A stretch of DNA of 54,078 nt from Opitutia bacterium (GTDB lineage: Bacteria; Verrucomicrobiota; Verrucomicrobiia; Opitutales; Opitutaceae): the NCBI GenBank assembly GCA_947467625.1, contig CANIJN010000006.1:1-54078 (forward strand). The letters run 5' to 3'. Numbering within the stretch: position 1 is the stretch's first letter; each line of letters begins with the position of its first letter. The translations under genes were made by a program, and so were the position numbers. The notes under the pieces are model-generated. The model searched no databases and had not been told where the DNA came from. It saw only the letters and a list, made by a program, of their open reading frames with translations. Of this stretch, positions 25,229 to 35,094 are shown one piece after another.

Positions 25229-28012
25229 TTACTGTTTCCCGGTCGCTGGCGGTGCCGGCGGTCCGCTCCGGCCGCCCCGACCGCCGCGACCACCGGAGCC
25301 GCTCTCGGGCGCGGGTGGCAGCTCGTTGGGCAGGGCGTCCGCGCAGAGCGCGAGAATCTCGATCACCGTGAGGCTCGTCTGCGCGGCGTCGTTGGTGGAA
25401 ACGCCCGCCGATTCATGCACCGGATTGAGCGAGTCGGGTCCGCTCACGAGGCGCGGCGTCGCTCCCCGGGCCCGGCTCAGCGCTGCGATCGCCCGCTGCG
25501 CATACGCGGGATTTTTGGTCTGCGCGTAGGCATAGGCGGCGAGCCGCGGCCCGCCCTGCGCCGTCTCGACATACTGCGCGTCGGCGCCTTCGTTACCCGT
25601 CGCGCGATCCTTGTCGAGCACGTCGCCGGGCGCGCTGCCAAGGCGGCAATATTGCAACCAAGCCTTCTTCCAATCTTCACGACCGAGCAAGGGCACCAGT
25701 TCAAACATCACCTGCGCCCCACCCTGAATTGTGGAGAGGTTGTAGTTCACCGGCACTTGCTGGCCGACGATGGGATCGGGAATCGGGAAGAGTTTTCCCG
25801 TCGCGGGATCGTAGCCGACGGTCATGCTGCCGCCGCCCTTGAGCGGGCCGATTTTGCCGGCGCCGATATCGGGATTCAGGCCATTACGCACTCCGGAGCG
25901 AATCCAATAGGGCATCGCGAGGATGGCATCGACACCCGCGTTGATGCGGTCGAGCCATTGCTTGTCGCCAGTACGTTCCCACTCGGTCATCCAATTGCCC
26001 GCGAGCGCAAACCAGTCCGGCCCGATGCGGATGCGGCCGGGAAATTTTGGGTCCTGCGGGAGCACCGGTTGCGCGAGGCGCATCGGGTCGTGCTTCACCG
26101 CGGCGAGATCGGCGGTGAGTTGCGCGCGCATAATGTCGCCCGTGCGCTCGTCGGTTGTCAGGTAATAATACGGCCGCCAGTGCGCCGCTTGGCTGACGCG
26201 TGCTTCCTTCGCACCATCACCCCACTTCACGACGTTGTGCCGCGAACCCAAGCCCTGCATCGGGCCGAGGTGATAGACATTCGTCTCGCTCGTGTTGCGC
26301 GTCTGTGCCTCCGCCATCCGAAACACATCCCCGCGGCCCGTGCGCAGAAAACTGGTCCATACCCAGAGCGGCACTCCCAGCTCCGTGTTCTGCCAGGCGT
26401 GCCCGCCCCAGTCGTAATACCAGACGTGCTGCGCGTTGTTATAACTGTGGATGTAGTCACCAAAGGTCCAGAAGCCATACCAATGACGCTCGTCCACCTG
26501 CTGCTGATAAAACGCCAACACGGAATCAAGTTTATCCTCCACGGTCTTTTTCAAGGGCGTCGAACGGTCCGGCAAGCTCCACACTCCGAATACACCCGTC
26601 GAGTGCAGATATGCCGGTGACGCCACGAGCAGCGGTCGCCGCTCGCCCGCCTGCGCCATGGCCACCATCGCCGCCTTCGTCGGGACCTCGCCCGCAGGGA
26701 AGAGCGTCAACTCGCTGGTTCGCGCGACGCCATAGGCCACGCTCATCCCGGGCTGCACGTCCTCATACGTCGCGTTGAGCCCGTGCGCGCGGGTGTCGTA
26801 GTGCCGCATGTCCATCGCCGGTGCCTCCGGCGACCAGAGCCACGCGGTCATCTGCGCCGTCGCCTTCGCCGCGTCACGAATCTCCAGCCCCGTGGGAAAC
26901 GACTGCCAGAAATCTTTTACGCTGATCGCGAGCCCGCCGCTGACATCGCCGACGAAGGCCAATCCCGACGCCCGCCGGCCCGCATCCGCAAACACCCATG
27001 TACTCTGCGGATTAGTGCGCTTGGTGATCGTGAATCCCTCGGGTGTCGGCTGCGACAGCGTGTAGTCGCTCCAGATCGCGTGCTGCTCTTTCTCATTGTC
27101 CGCATAGAAACGCCCGCCCTCGATCCGTTGGCCCGCAGCCTGGGCGACGTTGCCGCCGCCCGGTTGGATGGGTTCGGCCCAGAGACCGCCGTCGGGTCCG
27201 GAGAAACGCACGTGCCGGTTGTGAGCGTGCTCGCGCATCGGCACCGCAAACGTCAGGCCGACGCCACGAATAAAATCCTTTTGCTGATCGCCGTCGAACA
27301 CGAGTGTGTGCACGACGCGGATCGACTCCTGCCCTGCATAAAAATACAGCCGCACGCTGAACGGCAGCCACTCACGCGGACCGTTCACCGCCTTGTGCAT
27401 TCCCTCCACTTTAACGACCGCGCGGACCGGCCCCGTCTGCTCGACCGTGACCTGGTGGACGTTGCTCAGAAATTTATCGCGCCGCGGCATCGCGCCCTCC
27501 TCCACGTCGGGCCCATTCTGCAGGATACACACGAGCTGCCCCGCGCGCGCCACTTCGCGTCCGCCCACCGCGAGCGACTCGATCAGATTTTTCCCGGTCG
27601 TGAGCAGCCGGGCCTTCATCGCACCCGTGTCGATTTCGATTACTCCGTTGCTCTGTTGGAGCATCAGTTTCGCGCCGTCCGTCGCCGCGCTCGTCCCGCT
27701 CGACAAAATAAACGGTCCCGCCACGCCCGCGCCCGTCGCCGTCGCCAGACCGCTCCACTTCAGCGAGCCGTCCGGCCAGTAGGCCAATGGCCACGTTTGC
27801 ACCGGCAAGGTCTTCCCGTCCGCCGCCCTGAGCGAAAACGTCGGGTCCTTCTTCACCGCCCCCTGCGGCCACGGCACCCCGAAGCTGACACCGGTGCCGG
27901 CTCCCGGCGCAGTGTGATCCAGCCAATGGATGGACACATCGGCGCCGAATACCTCGGAGGACGCCATGAGACCGATCATAAGAGCGGTTAAGAAATAATG
28001 GGAGTGTTTCAT
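25229..28012 (-). CDS. PcRGLX/YetA-like secreted protein, putative PL26 rhamnogalacturonan lyase
   Basis: 927 residues from ATG 28012 (MKHSHYFLTALMIGLMASSEVFG, signal peptide); an earlier frame start 49 codons upstream would precede the signal. The mature start ADVSIHWLDHTAPGAGTGVSFGVPWPQG fits the RIFT-barrel N-terminal domain of the YetA/PcRGLX family, which includes the PL26 exo-rhamnogalacturonan lyases. The later part has WYDWGGHAWQNTELG, MQGLGSRHNVVKWGDGAKEARVSQAAHWRPYY and ends in a helical domain. PL26 releases unsaturated disaccharides from pectin rhamnogalacturonan I. Family membership I judge likely; the enzymatic role is inference. The C-terminus is an odd Gly/Arg/Pro-rich tail (SGSGGRGGRGGRSGPPAPP). 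It is divergent from the second TonB receptor. Confidence 0.6.
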   Translation of the reverse strand: MKHSHYFLTALMIGLMASSEVFGADVSIHWLDHTAPGAGTGVSFGVPWPQGAVKKDPTFSLRAADGKTLPVQTWPLAYWPDGSLKWSGLATATGAGVAGPFILSSGTSAATDGAKLMLQQSNGVIEIDTGAMKARLLTTGKNLIESLAVGGREVARAGQLVCILQNGPDVEEGAMPRRDKFLSNVHQVTVEQTGPVRAVVKVEGMHKAVNGPREWLPFSVRLYFYAGQESIRVVHTLVFDGDQQKDFIRGVGLTFAVPMREHAHNRHVRFSGPDGGLWAEPIQPGGGNVAQAAGQRIEGGRFYADNEKEQHAIWSDYTLSQPTPEGFTITKRTNPQSTWVFADAGRRASGLAFVGDVSGGLAISVKDFWQSFPTGLEIRDAAKATAQMTAWLWSPEAPAMDMRHYDTRAHGLNATYEDVQPGMSVAYGVARTSELTLFPAGEVPTKAAMVAMAQAGERRPLLVASPAYLHSTGVFGVWSLPDRSTPLKKTVEDKLDSVLAFYQQQVDERHWYGFWTFGDYIHSYNNAQHVWYYDWGGHAWQNTELGVPLWVWTSFLRTGRGDVFRMAEAQTRNTSETNVYHLGPMQGLGSRHNVVKWGDGAKEARVSQAAHWRPYYYLTTDERTGDIMRAQLTADLAAVKHDPMRLAQPVLPQDPKFPGRIRIGPDWFALAGNWMTEWERTGDKQWLDRINAGVDAILAMPYWIRSGVRNGLNPDIGAGKIGPLKGGGSMTVGYDPATGKLFPIPDPIVGQQVPVNYNLSTIQGGAQVMFELVPLLGREDWKKAWLQYCRLGSAPGDVLDKDRATGNEGADAQYVETAQGGPRLAAYAYAQTKNPAYAQRAIAALSRARGATPRLVSGPDSLNPVHESAGVSTNDAAQTSLTVIEILALCADALPNELPPAPESGSGGRGGRGGRSGPPAPPATGKQ

Positions 28013-28281
28013 AAAAGTGAGCGTTGCGACCCAGCGTCGGGGCGCGCCGAGGTGCGGAACCAGGACCTGTGGGCAGACTGACGAATCGCCCGCATTTCGG
28101 ATGCGCCGACGATGGGCCACGGCCAAATTTTTGGCCGGCTCGCCCTCGACGATGCCCATTCATCGTCCGTTGATGCCCTCGTCGGACTGTCCACGCGCGG
28201 ACCGTTGGCTCTTTTGTCCACGCCTTGCGTTGGTATTCGGTCGGCCATCCACCACCGACGAATCTTCGTTTAACCAACACT
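28013..28281. promoter_or_regulatory. Divergent promoter region of lyase-like gene and second TonB receptor
   Basis: 269 bp between two divergently oriented starts, expected to carry promoters for both and a shared operator. The best operator candidate is the palindrome at 28120-28137. I cannot assign -10/-35 elements with confidence. Confidence 0.45.
28120..28137. promoter_or_regulatory. 18-bp palindrome, candidate operator
   Basis: CGGCCAAATTTTTGGCCG: 8 bp perfectly inverted around a central TT. It lies roughly midway between the two divergent starts (108 bp from the lyase start, 145 bp from the receptor start). Its size and symmetry suit a dimeric repressor or activator; no regulator gene is adjacent. 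A role as an RNA hairpin cannot be excluded. Confidence 0.5.
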
Positions 28282-31200
28282 ATGACCTCCCGTCTATCCG
28301 CCTTAATTTCCTCGCGGACGCGCGCCTTCGCCACTGGGTTGCTCTGCCTCCTCGCGCTTGCCTTCGTTCCTGCCGGCCTCCGCGCACAGCCCGGCACGGG
28401 CTCGATCGCAGGCGCCGTTTCGAATCAGAGCACGCGTCTTTTTCTTGATCGGGCCGAGATCAAGATCGACGGCACCAACCGCACGGTCCTCACCGATCGC
28501 GACGGCACGTATGCGCTCACCGGTCTCGCTGCCGGCAGCTACGATCTCGTCGTCTCCTACACCGGCCTCGACACCGAGAAACGTCGCGTGACCGTTTCTG
28601 CCGGCGCCAAGGCCGCTCAGGATTTCACGCTCACCTCAGGGATCTACAAACTCGGTGCCTTCACCGTCGCCGCCGAGGCCGAGGGCAACGCCGCCGCGAT
28701 TAACCAGCAGAAAAAATCCGACGTGTTTATCCAGGCGATCTCCACCGACACCCTCGGCATCGTGCCCGACGGCAATATCGGTGAATTTCTCCGCTACGTG
28801 CCCGGCCTGCAGGTCAACTTCTCCAACGCCGACGCCAGCACCGTTTCCATGCGCGGCCAAGACCCAGAATCTACGCTCTTCACTTTCGACGGTCAGATCC
28901 CCGCCGCCGCCGGCACCCCGCCACGTTCGAGCACCGGCAGCTCCGACGCCTCCAGCCGCGCCTTCGAGTTCAGCTCGGCGACGATTTCCAACATCGAGAC
29001 CATTGAAGTTTTCAAGGCACCGCCACCTTGGATGGCACCTTCGACGGGCGGCGTGATCAACGCCGTCACGAAAAATGCTTTTCAACAAAGAGGTCGGCGC
29101 TTCAGCACGACCTTCACGCTCTCCGCCAACAGTGAGATGCTTCGCCTCGGCGAGGTGGCCGGCCCCGGCGCCCGCCCGACGAGCCGCCTGAAACCCGGCG
29201 GCGGCCTCAACTACTCCGAAGCCTTCTTCAATAACACCCTCGGCCTCACCTTCAGCTACTTCGAGAGCAACGTCATCAACCCGCAGCACAATTACGCGAT
29301 GGGTTATTCGCCGTTCGTCGCCGGCACCGTCGCCAACCCCGTGACGGAAAACTCCCGCCACAACGTCAACACCTTCACTCTCGTGGACGGACCGCAGGTG
29401 AAAAATCGCCGCACCTTCTCGCTCGGCGGCGACTACAAACTCGGCCAAAATACCGTGCTGAAACTCAAGACTTCCTACAATGGCTTCGTCAACCAGAGCC
29501 GCAGCCACACCTTCCGCGTGAAGCCCGGTGTGATCGACCCCGCCTCCACCACCACCGACGTCACACTGCGCAACACCGGCGTCGATGTCTTCGACGACTA
29601 CAGCGATCAGATCGGCGTCAGCTACGGCTACGTCGGCAGCATCGAGCACAAAATCGGCGCGTGGAAACTCGACGGCTCCGCCAGCTATTCTAAGTCCGAC
29701 TCGAAGGTCACCGACCTGCCGTCGATGATTCAGTCGGTGCAGTTCAACCTCGTCGCCGCGCAGGGCGTCACCGTGCGCATGACCGCTTCCCCCGACACGC
29801 CCGCGCCCCTCACCCTCACGCAGTCTGCCGGTCCCGATCTCTACGATCTCCGTAGTTATACCAACACGACAGGCCTCTCGCTCCAGACCTCCCCGCGGTT
29901 CCAAAATGACCGCACGTGGAATCTGAAATTCGACGTTAAACGCAACTTCGCCAATCTCCACTTCCCTTTCGAATTTCGCTCCGGCGCCAGCCTCTACCAG
30001 CTTCACCGCAAAAAACAGGCCGGCCAGATCGTCCTCAACTTCCTCGGCCCGGATGGCATCACCGGCACTGCTGACGACGGCCCGAACGCGCTGAACGCCT
30101 CGCTCTTCGACGGTGCCGACAACTACGGCGACAAATTCCTCTACGGCATCCGCAAGCCCCCGCTCCTCGATCCGTATAAGGTCGCCGACTACATGCAGAA
30201 ATACCCGCTCGCGATCCAGGACATCGCTGCGGCCAATATCGCGCGCCGTTTCACGAACAGCCAGTCGATGGCGCAGGATATCACCGCGGTTTACGTCGCC
30301 GGTACCGTCAAGGTCGGCTCCCGCCTCACGCTCACCGGCGGCGTGCGTGGCGAACAAACGGAGAATTTCCTCCGCGGCCTCTTCCGCAAAAACTCTCTCG
30401 GCACCGGCCTCACGGGCCTCGATCAGCAGCTCGCCCTCTACTCCCAGACGCAGCGCGTGACGAGCGACTACGTGGACTATTTCCCCAATCTTCAGACGGT
30501 CTATCGTTTCTCACCCGACCTGCTTTTCCGCGCGGCCCTCACCCGCTCCATGTCCCGCCCCGGCGTCCAAAGTATCTTGCCCGCCACGACCGTCAGCGAC
30601 CTCACCACGCCCCGCACCGTCTCAGTGAATAACGCCGCGCTGTCGCCGACCTACGCCCGCAACCTCGATCTGCATCTCGAACTCTACACGCGCCCCGCCG
30701 GCAGCGTGACCCTCGGCTGGTTTCGCAAGACCATCACGAACTACATCATCAACGATCGTGATACCATTGTCGGCGGCAGCGCGGAAGACGCCTACGACAA
30801 TGCCTACGGCGACTACGATCTCATCTCCCAGGCCAACGGTGGCAAAGGCCAGTTCGAAGGCTTCGAGGCGTCCGCCCGCCAAGGCTTGGCCGCGTATTTG
30901 CAATTTCTGCCCGAAGTCGCTCGTGGCTGGGATGTGTTCGGCAGCTACAGCCGGAACACCAAGGGGGAAGCCCCCAACCGCGCCGGGGTCCTCACCAAGC
31001 CCCTCGCTCCGAATTTCTACGACTGGAACGCGAGCTGGGGCGTCACCTACACGTTCCCACGCCAGCTCTTCTCCATTAATCTCCGAAACACAATTTTCCC
31101 TGAGGCGATCACCACCGCTGCCTCGACGACCAATCTCCTCCCGACCTTCGAGTCCAGCCACTCCCGCTGGGATGGCAGCGTGAAGCTCAACCTGAGCCGC

Positions 31201-31365
31201 ACCTACGCCGTCGAACTCACCGGCTCAAATCTCACCAACGACTCGTGGCGCAATTTCTACCAAGGTGGCCGCAATACGTCGCGCCGCACCTTCGGCACGC
31301 AATACAGTCTCTCATTCAGGGCCAACCTCGATCAGCTGCGCATTCCGTTCCTCGATCGCAAATAA
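28282..31365 (+). CDS. TonB-dependent receptor with carboxypeptidase-regulatory-like domain
   Basis: 1027 residues from ATG 28282 (MTSRLSALISSRTRAFATGLLCLLALAFVPAGLRAQ, signal peptide). An N-terminal carboxypeptidase-regulatory-like domain (about 37-125: GSIAGAVSNQSTRLFLDRAEI, TDRDGTYALTGLAAGSYDLVV) is followed by a plug (IVPDGNIGEFLRYVPGLQV, STVSMRGQDPESTLFTFDGQ, IETIEVFKAPPPWMAPSTGG) and a beta-barrel with repeated aromatic strands. This architecture is typical of receptors for oligosaccharide uptake. Unlike the first receptor it has no EF-hand. It ends IPFLDRK rather than with the usual C-terminal aromatic residue. It is likely co-regulated with the divergent lyase-like gene. Confidence 0.92.
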   Translation: MTSRLSALISSRTRAFATGLLCLLALAFVPAGLRAQPGTGSIAGAVSNQSTRLFLDRAEIKIDGTNRTVLTDRDGTYALTGLAAGSYDLVVSYTGLDTEKRRVTVSAGAKAAQDFTLTSGIYKLGAFTVAAEAEGNAAAINQQKKSDVFIQAISTDTLGIVPDGNIGEFLRYVPGLQVNFSNADASTVSMRGQDPESTLFTFDGQIPAAAGTPPRSSTGSSDASSRAFEFSSATISNIETIEVFKAPPPWMAPSTGGVINAVTKNAFQQRGRRFSTTFTLSANSEMLRLGEVAGPGARPTSRLKPGGGLNYSEAFFNNTLGLTFSYFESNVINPQHNYAMGYSPFVAGTVANPVTENSRHNVNTFTLVDGPQVKNRRTFSLGGDYKLGQNTVLKLKTSYNGFVNQSRSHTFRVKPGVIDPASTTTDVTLRNTGVDVFDDYSDQIGVSYGYVGSIEHKIGAWKLDGSASYSKSDSKVTDLPSMIQSVQFNLVAAQGVTVRMTASPDTPAPLTLTQSAGPDLYDLRSYTNTTGLSLQTSPRFQNDRTWNLKFDVKRNFANLHFPFEFRSGASLYQLHRKKQAGQIVLNFLGPDGITGTADDGPNALNASLFDGADNYGDKFLYGIRKPPLLDPYKVADYMQKYPLAIQDIAAANIARRFTNSQSMAQDITAVYVAGTVKVGSRLTLTGGVRGEQTENFLRGLFRKNSLGTGLTGLDQQLALYSQTQRVTSDYVDYFPNLQTVYRFSPDLLFRAALTRSMSRPGVQSILPATTVSDLTTPRTVSVNNAALSPTYARNLDLHLELYTRPAGSVTLGWFRKTITNYIINDRDTIVGGSAEDAYDNAYGDYDLISQANGGKGQFEGFEASARQGLAAYLQFLPEVARGWDVFGSYSRNTKGEAPNRAGVLTKPLAPNFYDWNASWGVTYTFPRQLFSINLRNTIFPEAITTAASTTNLLPTFESSHSRWDGSVKLNLSRTYAVELTGSNLTNDSWRNFYQGGRNTSRRTFGTQYSLSFRANLDQLRIPFLDRK

Positions 31366-31377
31366 GCCGCGTCGCTC

Positions 31378-31409
31378 CTCGCGCCGTCCCGCAGCGGGGC
31401 CGGCGCGAG
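31378..31409 (+). repeat. GC-rich hairpin after the second TonB receptor gene
   Basis: CTCGCGCCG and CGGCGCGAG form a perfect 9-bp stem around a 14-nt loop that can itself pair. No T-run follows; the intrinsic terminator proper is 15 nt further on, so this may help stabilise the 3' end. Confidence 0.5.
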
Positions 31410-31423
31410 ACACCGTGAGATCG

Positions 31424-31455
31424 ATCCCCCCGTTTTACCCGCGGTGGGATTTTTT
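31424..31455 (+). terminator. Intrinsic terminator of the second TonB receptor gene
   Basis: ATCCC and GGGAT, extended inside by CCG and CGG after a mismatch, form the stem around TTTTACCCG; TTTTT follows directly. It lies 59 nt after the receptor stop and separates it from pyruvate carboxylase. Confidence 0.65.
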
Positions 31456-31519
31456 ATCTACGCTGATTTGGCATTGCGACCGACGCGACGAGGCAGCAAT
31501 TCACCTAGCTCCTGTCCCC

Positions 31520-34500
31520 ATGCCCACCGCCAAAACTGCCGCTCTGCCCTTCCCCGTTAAATCAGCGCCCACCGCGCCCACCGCGCCCGCCGTGCGCCCC
31601 ATCAAGAAACTGATGGCCGCTAATCGCAGCGAGATCGCGGTCCGGATTTTTCGCGCCGGTACCGAGTTGAATCTCCGCACCGTCGCGATCTTCGCGCAAG
31701 AAGACCGCCTCTGCATCCATCGCTACAAGGCCGACGAGGCCTACCAAGTCGGCCAAGGCAAGGGCCCCGTCGCGGCCTACCTCGACATCGATAGCATTGT
31801 CGCTGCCGCCAAAGAGCACGGCGTGGACGCTATCCACCCCGGCTACGGCTTCCTCTCCGAGAACGCGAATTTCGCCCGCGCCTGTGAAAAAGCCGGACTC
31901 ATCTTCGTCGGGCCGCGCCCCGAGTTGCTCGAGATGATGGGCGACAAAACCGCCGCCCGTGCCCTCGCCCAACGCATTAACGTGCCGACGCTTCCCGGCA
32001 CCGAAGAGCCCATCACCGACCGTAACGAGGCCCTCAAGACCGCGAAGCAGATTGGCTTCCCCCTCATCATCAAAGCCGCGTTTGGCGGGGGCGGTCGCGG
32101 TATGCGCGTCGTCCACAAAGCCGCCGATCTCGCCCATCTCCTCGACGAAGCCCAGGGCGAAGCCGGCCGCGCCTTCGGCAATCCCGCCGTTTTCCTCGAA
32201 AAATACATCTCTCGCGCGAAACACATCGAGGTCCAGATCGTCGGCGACAAGTACGGCAACGTCATTCACCTCCACGAGCGCGACTGCTCCGTCCAGCGCC
32301 GCCATCAAAAAATCGTCGAGGTCGCTCCGTCGTTTGGTCTGCCCGAAAAAATCGTCCGCGAGCTCTGCGACGCCGCCGCCCGCATGGCCCGCGAAATCCG
32401 CTACGACAATGCCGGCACCGTCGAATTCCTCTACGATCTCGACCGCCACGAATGGTTCTTCATTGAGATGAACCCACGCATCCAGGTTGAACATACGATC
32501 ACCGAAGTCATCACCGGTCTCGACTTGGTCCGCGCCCAAATCCTCATCGCTCAGGGCCACGCCCTCCATTCGCCCGAGGTGGGCATGCCCGCTCAGGCCG
32601 AGATTCCGCGCAACGGCTTCGCGATCCAATGCCGCATCACGACCGAGGATCCCGAAAACAAATTCATTCCCGATTACGGCCGTATCCTCGCCTATCGCTC
32701 GCCCGGTGGTTTCGGCGTGCGCCTCGATGGTGGCATGGGTTACTCCGGCGCGGTCATCACGCCGTTCTATGACTCGCTGCTCGTGAAGTGCATCACGAGT
32801 GCGCAGACCTACGAGATCGCCATGAACCGCGCGCGTCGCGTCCTCTCCGAGTTCCGCATCCGTGGCGTCAAAACCAATATCCCCTTCCTCGAGAATCTCA
32901 TCGCGCATCCGCAGTTCCGCACCGGTCAGGCCACCACCACCCTGATCGACAACACGCCCGAACTCTTCGCATTCAAGCCCCGCCGCGACCGGGCGACTAA
33001 ACTTCTCAATTTTCTCGGCAACGTCATCGTCAACGGCAACCCGCACGCCAAGGGCTACCGGCCAGAGAAGCCCTTCGCGCCCGCTCCCCTGCTCGCGTAC
33101 GATCATCGCGTTACCCCTCCCCCCGGCACGCGCCAACAGCTCCTCCAACTCGGTCCCAAGAAATTCGCCGAGTGGACCACGAAGCAAAAACGTCTCCTGA
33201 TCACAGATACCACGTGGCGCGACGCCCATCAGTCGCTCATGGCGACGCGTGTCCGCAGCTACGATATGCTCGCTGCGGCCGATGCCCTCGCTCACCGCGC
33301 CCCCGAGCTCTTCTCCCTCGAGATGTGGGGTGGCGCCACCTTCGACACCGCCATGCGTTTCCTCAATGAGGACCCGTGGGAACGTCTCCGTCAGCTCCGC
33401 GCTCGCGTGCCGAATATCTGTTTTCAAATGCTGTTCCGCGGCGCCAACGCCGTCGGTTACACCAACTACCCTGACAACGTCGTCGCCGGTTTCGTGAAGC
33501 ACGCCGCTGCCAATGGCATGGATATCTTCCGCGTCTTCGACTCGCTCAACTATCTGCCCAATCTCCGCGTCGCCATGGAGTCCGTCAACGCGACCCACGG
33601 TATCTGCGAAGCCGCCCTCTGCTACACCGGCGATATTCTCGACGAGAAGCGCGATAAGTTCTCCCTCAAATACTACGTCCGCCTCGCGAAAGAGCTGGAA
33701 AAAATGGGCGCGCACTTTCTCGCCATCAAGGATATGGCCGGCCTCTGCCGTCCCTACGCCGCGCAGAAACTCGTCAAGACCCTGAAGGAAGAAATCGGCC
33801 TCCCGATTCACTTTCACACCCACGACACAAGCGGCATCGCGTCCGCCTCCGTCCTCCGCGCCGCCGATGCCGGCGTTGACGTCGTCGACCTTGCGCTCGC
33901 GTCCATGAGCGGTAGCACGTCGCAGCCGAACCTGAACTCAATCGTCGCCGCCCTGCAACACACCCCCCGCGACACCCGGCTCGACCTCCCGGCGCTCAAC
34001 GAATTCTCCGACTACTGGGAAAACGTCCGTTCGTTCTACGCTCCCTTCGACACCGCACCGAAAAGCGGCTCCGCCGAGGTCTATCTCCACGAGATGCCGG
34101 GCGGCCAATACACCAACCTCAAGGAGCAGGCCAACTCCATGGGCGTCGCCCATCGCTGGCCCGAGATCGCTCGCGGCTACGCCGACGTGAATCAGCTCTT
34201 CGGAGACATCGTGAAAGTCACGCCGTCCTCGAAAGTTGTCGGCGACATGGCGTTGTTCCTCTTCAGCCGCGGCATCAAGGCGGCCGACGTCGTCAACCTC
34301 GAACCAGGCTCCGTCCCTTTCCCGGAGTCCGTGATCGACATGATGAGCGGTGGTCTCGGCTGGCCCGAAGGCGGCTGGCCGGAGCCAGTCTCCCTCGTGG
34401 TCCTCGGCGAAAAACGCCACAAGGAGGCTCGCGCGAAATACGTCGCCGATGCGAAGCAGAAAAACTCCGCCTCCGCCCCCGCGATCGACCTCGCCAAAAC

Positions 34501-35077
34501 GCGCTCCGATCTCTCCGAAAAACTCAAGCGCCCCGCCACCGACGACGATCTTTACTCGCACTTGATGTATCCGACGGTGTTCGCGGACTTCGCCAAGCAC
34601 CTCCAAGCCTCCAGCGATGTGAGTGTGCTCCCGACTTCGGCGTTCTTCTACGGACTTAAACCCGGCGAAGAAATTTCCGTCCACATCGAGCAAGGCAAGG
34701 TCCTCATCATCCGCCTGATTTCCGTCAGCCCTGCGGACAAGGATGGCCGCCGCACGATCAGCTACGAGCTCAACGGCATAGCCCGCGAGACCTTCATCAT
34801 CGACAAGACGATCGTCCCGAAGACGAAAGCCCGCCCGAAAGCCGACCTCGCCGACGTCACGCACGTCGCCTCCCCCATTCCCGGCCTCATCGCTACCCTA
34901 GCCGTCTCCGTCGGCAGCAAAGTAGCCAAGGGCGACAAGCTCCTGATGATGGAAGCGATGAAAATGCAGAACACCGTTTACGCCCCCTGCGACGGCGTGG
35001 TCGCCGAGCTCCACATCACCCTCGGCGACACGGTAGAGAGCAAGGATCTGCTCATAAAGATTCGTCCGGCCGGCTGA
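31520..35077 (+). CDS. pyc: Pyruvate carboxylase
   Basis: 1185 residues from ATG 31520; an upstream frame extension would overlap the receptor gene. It carboxylates pyruvate to oxaloacetate, the anaplerotic feed of the TCA cycle and gluconeogenesis. N-terminal biotin carboxylase (about 30-480: KKLMAANRSEIAVRIFRA, IHPGYGFLSENANFA, ATP-grasp loop KAAFGGGGRGMRVV, NPRIQVEHTITEVITG). Carboxyltransferase (about 560-850: ITDTTWRDAHQSLMATRVRS, metal-binding HFHTHDTSG). C-terminal biotinyl domain with MMEAMKMQN, biotin on Lys1148. All domains of the single-chain enzyme are in order. The first 28 residues are a Pro/Ala-rich extension of unknown use. Confidence 0.97.
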   Translation: MPTAKTAALPFPVKSAPTAPTAPAVRPIKKLMAANRSEIAVRIFRAGTELNLRTVAIFAQEDRLCIHRYKADEAYQVGQGKGPVAAYLDIDSIVAAAKEHGVDAIHPGYGFLSENANFARACEKAGLIFVGPRPELLEMMGDKTAARALAQRINVPTLPGTEEPITDRNEALKTAKQIGFPLIIKAAFGGGGRGMRVVHKAADLAHLLDEAQGEAGRAFGNPAVFLEKYISRAKHIEVQIVGDKYGNVIHLHERDCSVQRRHQKIVEVAPSFGLPEKIVRELCDAAARMAREIRYDNAGTVEFLYDLDRHEWFFIEMNPRIQVEHTITEVITGLDLVRAQILIAQGHALHSPEVGMPAQAEIPRNGFAIQCRITTEDPENKFIPDYGRILAYRSPGGFGVRLDGGMGYSGAVITPFYDSLLVKCITSAQTYEIAMNRARRVLSEFRIRGVKTNIPFLENLIAHPQFRTGQATTTLIDNTPELFAFKPRRDRATKLLNFLGNVIVNGNPHAKGYRPEKPFAPAPLLAYDHRVTPPPGTRQQLLQLGPKKFAEWTTKQKRLLITDTTWRDAHQSLMATRVRSYDMLAAADALAHRAPELFSLEMWGGATFDTAMRFLNEDPWERLRQLRARVPNICFQMLFRGANAVGYTNYPDNVVAGFVKHAAANGMDIFRVFDSLNYLPNLRVAMESVNATHGICEAALCYTGDILDEKRDKFSLKYYVRLAKELEKMGAHFLAIKDMAGLCRPYAAQKLVKTLKEEIGLPIHFHTHDTSGIASASVLRAADAGVDVVDLALASMSGSTSQPNLNSIVAALQHTPRDTRLDLPALNEFSDYWENVRSFYAPFDTAPKSGSAEVYLHEMPGGQYTNLKEQANSMGVAHRWPEIARGYADVNQLFGDIVKVTPSSKVVGDMALFLFSRGIKAADVVNLEPGSVPFPESVIDMMSGGLGWPEGGWPEPVSLVVLGEKRHKEARAKYVADAKQKNSASAPAIDLAKTRSDLSEKLKRPATDDDLYSHLMYPTVFADFAKHLQASSDVSVLPTSAFFYGLKPGEEISVHIEQGKVLIIRLISVSPADKDGRRTISYELNGIARETFIIDKTIVPKTKARPKADLADVTHVASPIPGLIATLAVSVGSKVAKGDKLLMMEAMKMQNTVYAPCDGVVAELHITLGDTVESKDLLIKIRPAG

Positions 35078-35094
35078 GTAGATTCCCGTCGTAG

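Noticed and set aside
28636-30357. 573-residue open frame on the minus strand
   Set aside because: Antisense to the second TonB receptor; Gly/Val/Glu-rich composition is what a GC-rich gene gives when read backwards. No family motif.
31562-33823. 753-residue open frame on the minus strand
   Set aside because: Antisense to the biotin carboxylase part of pyc; same compositional shadow.
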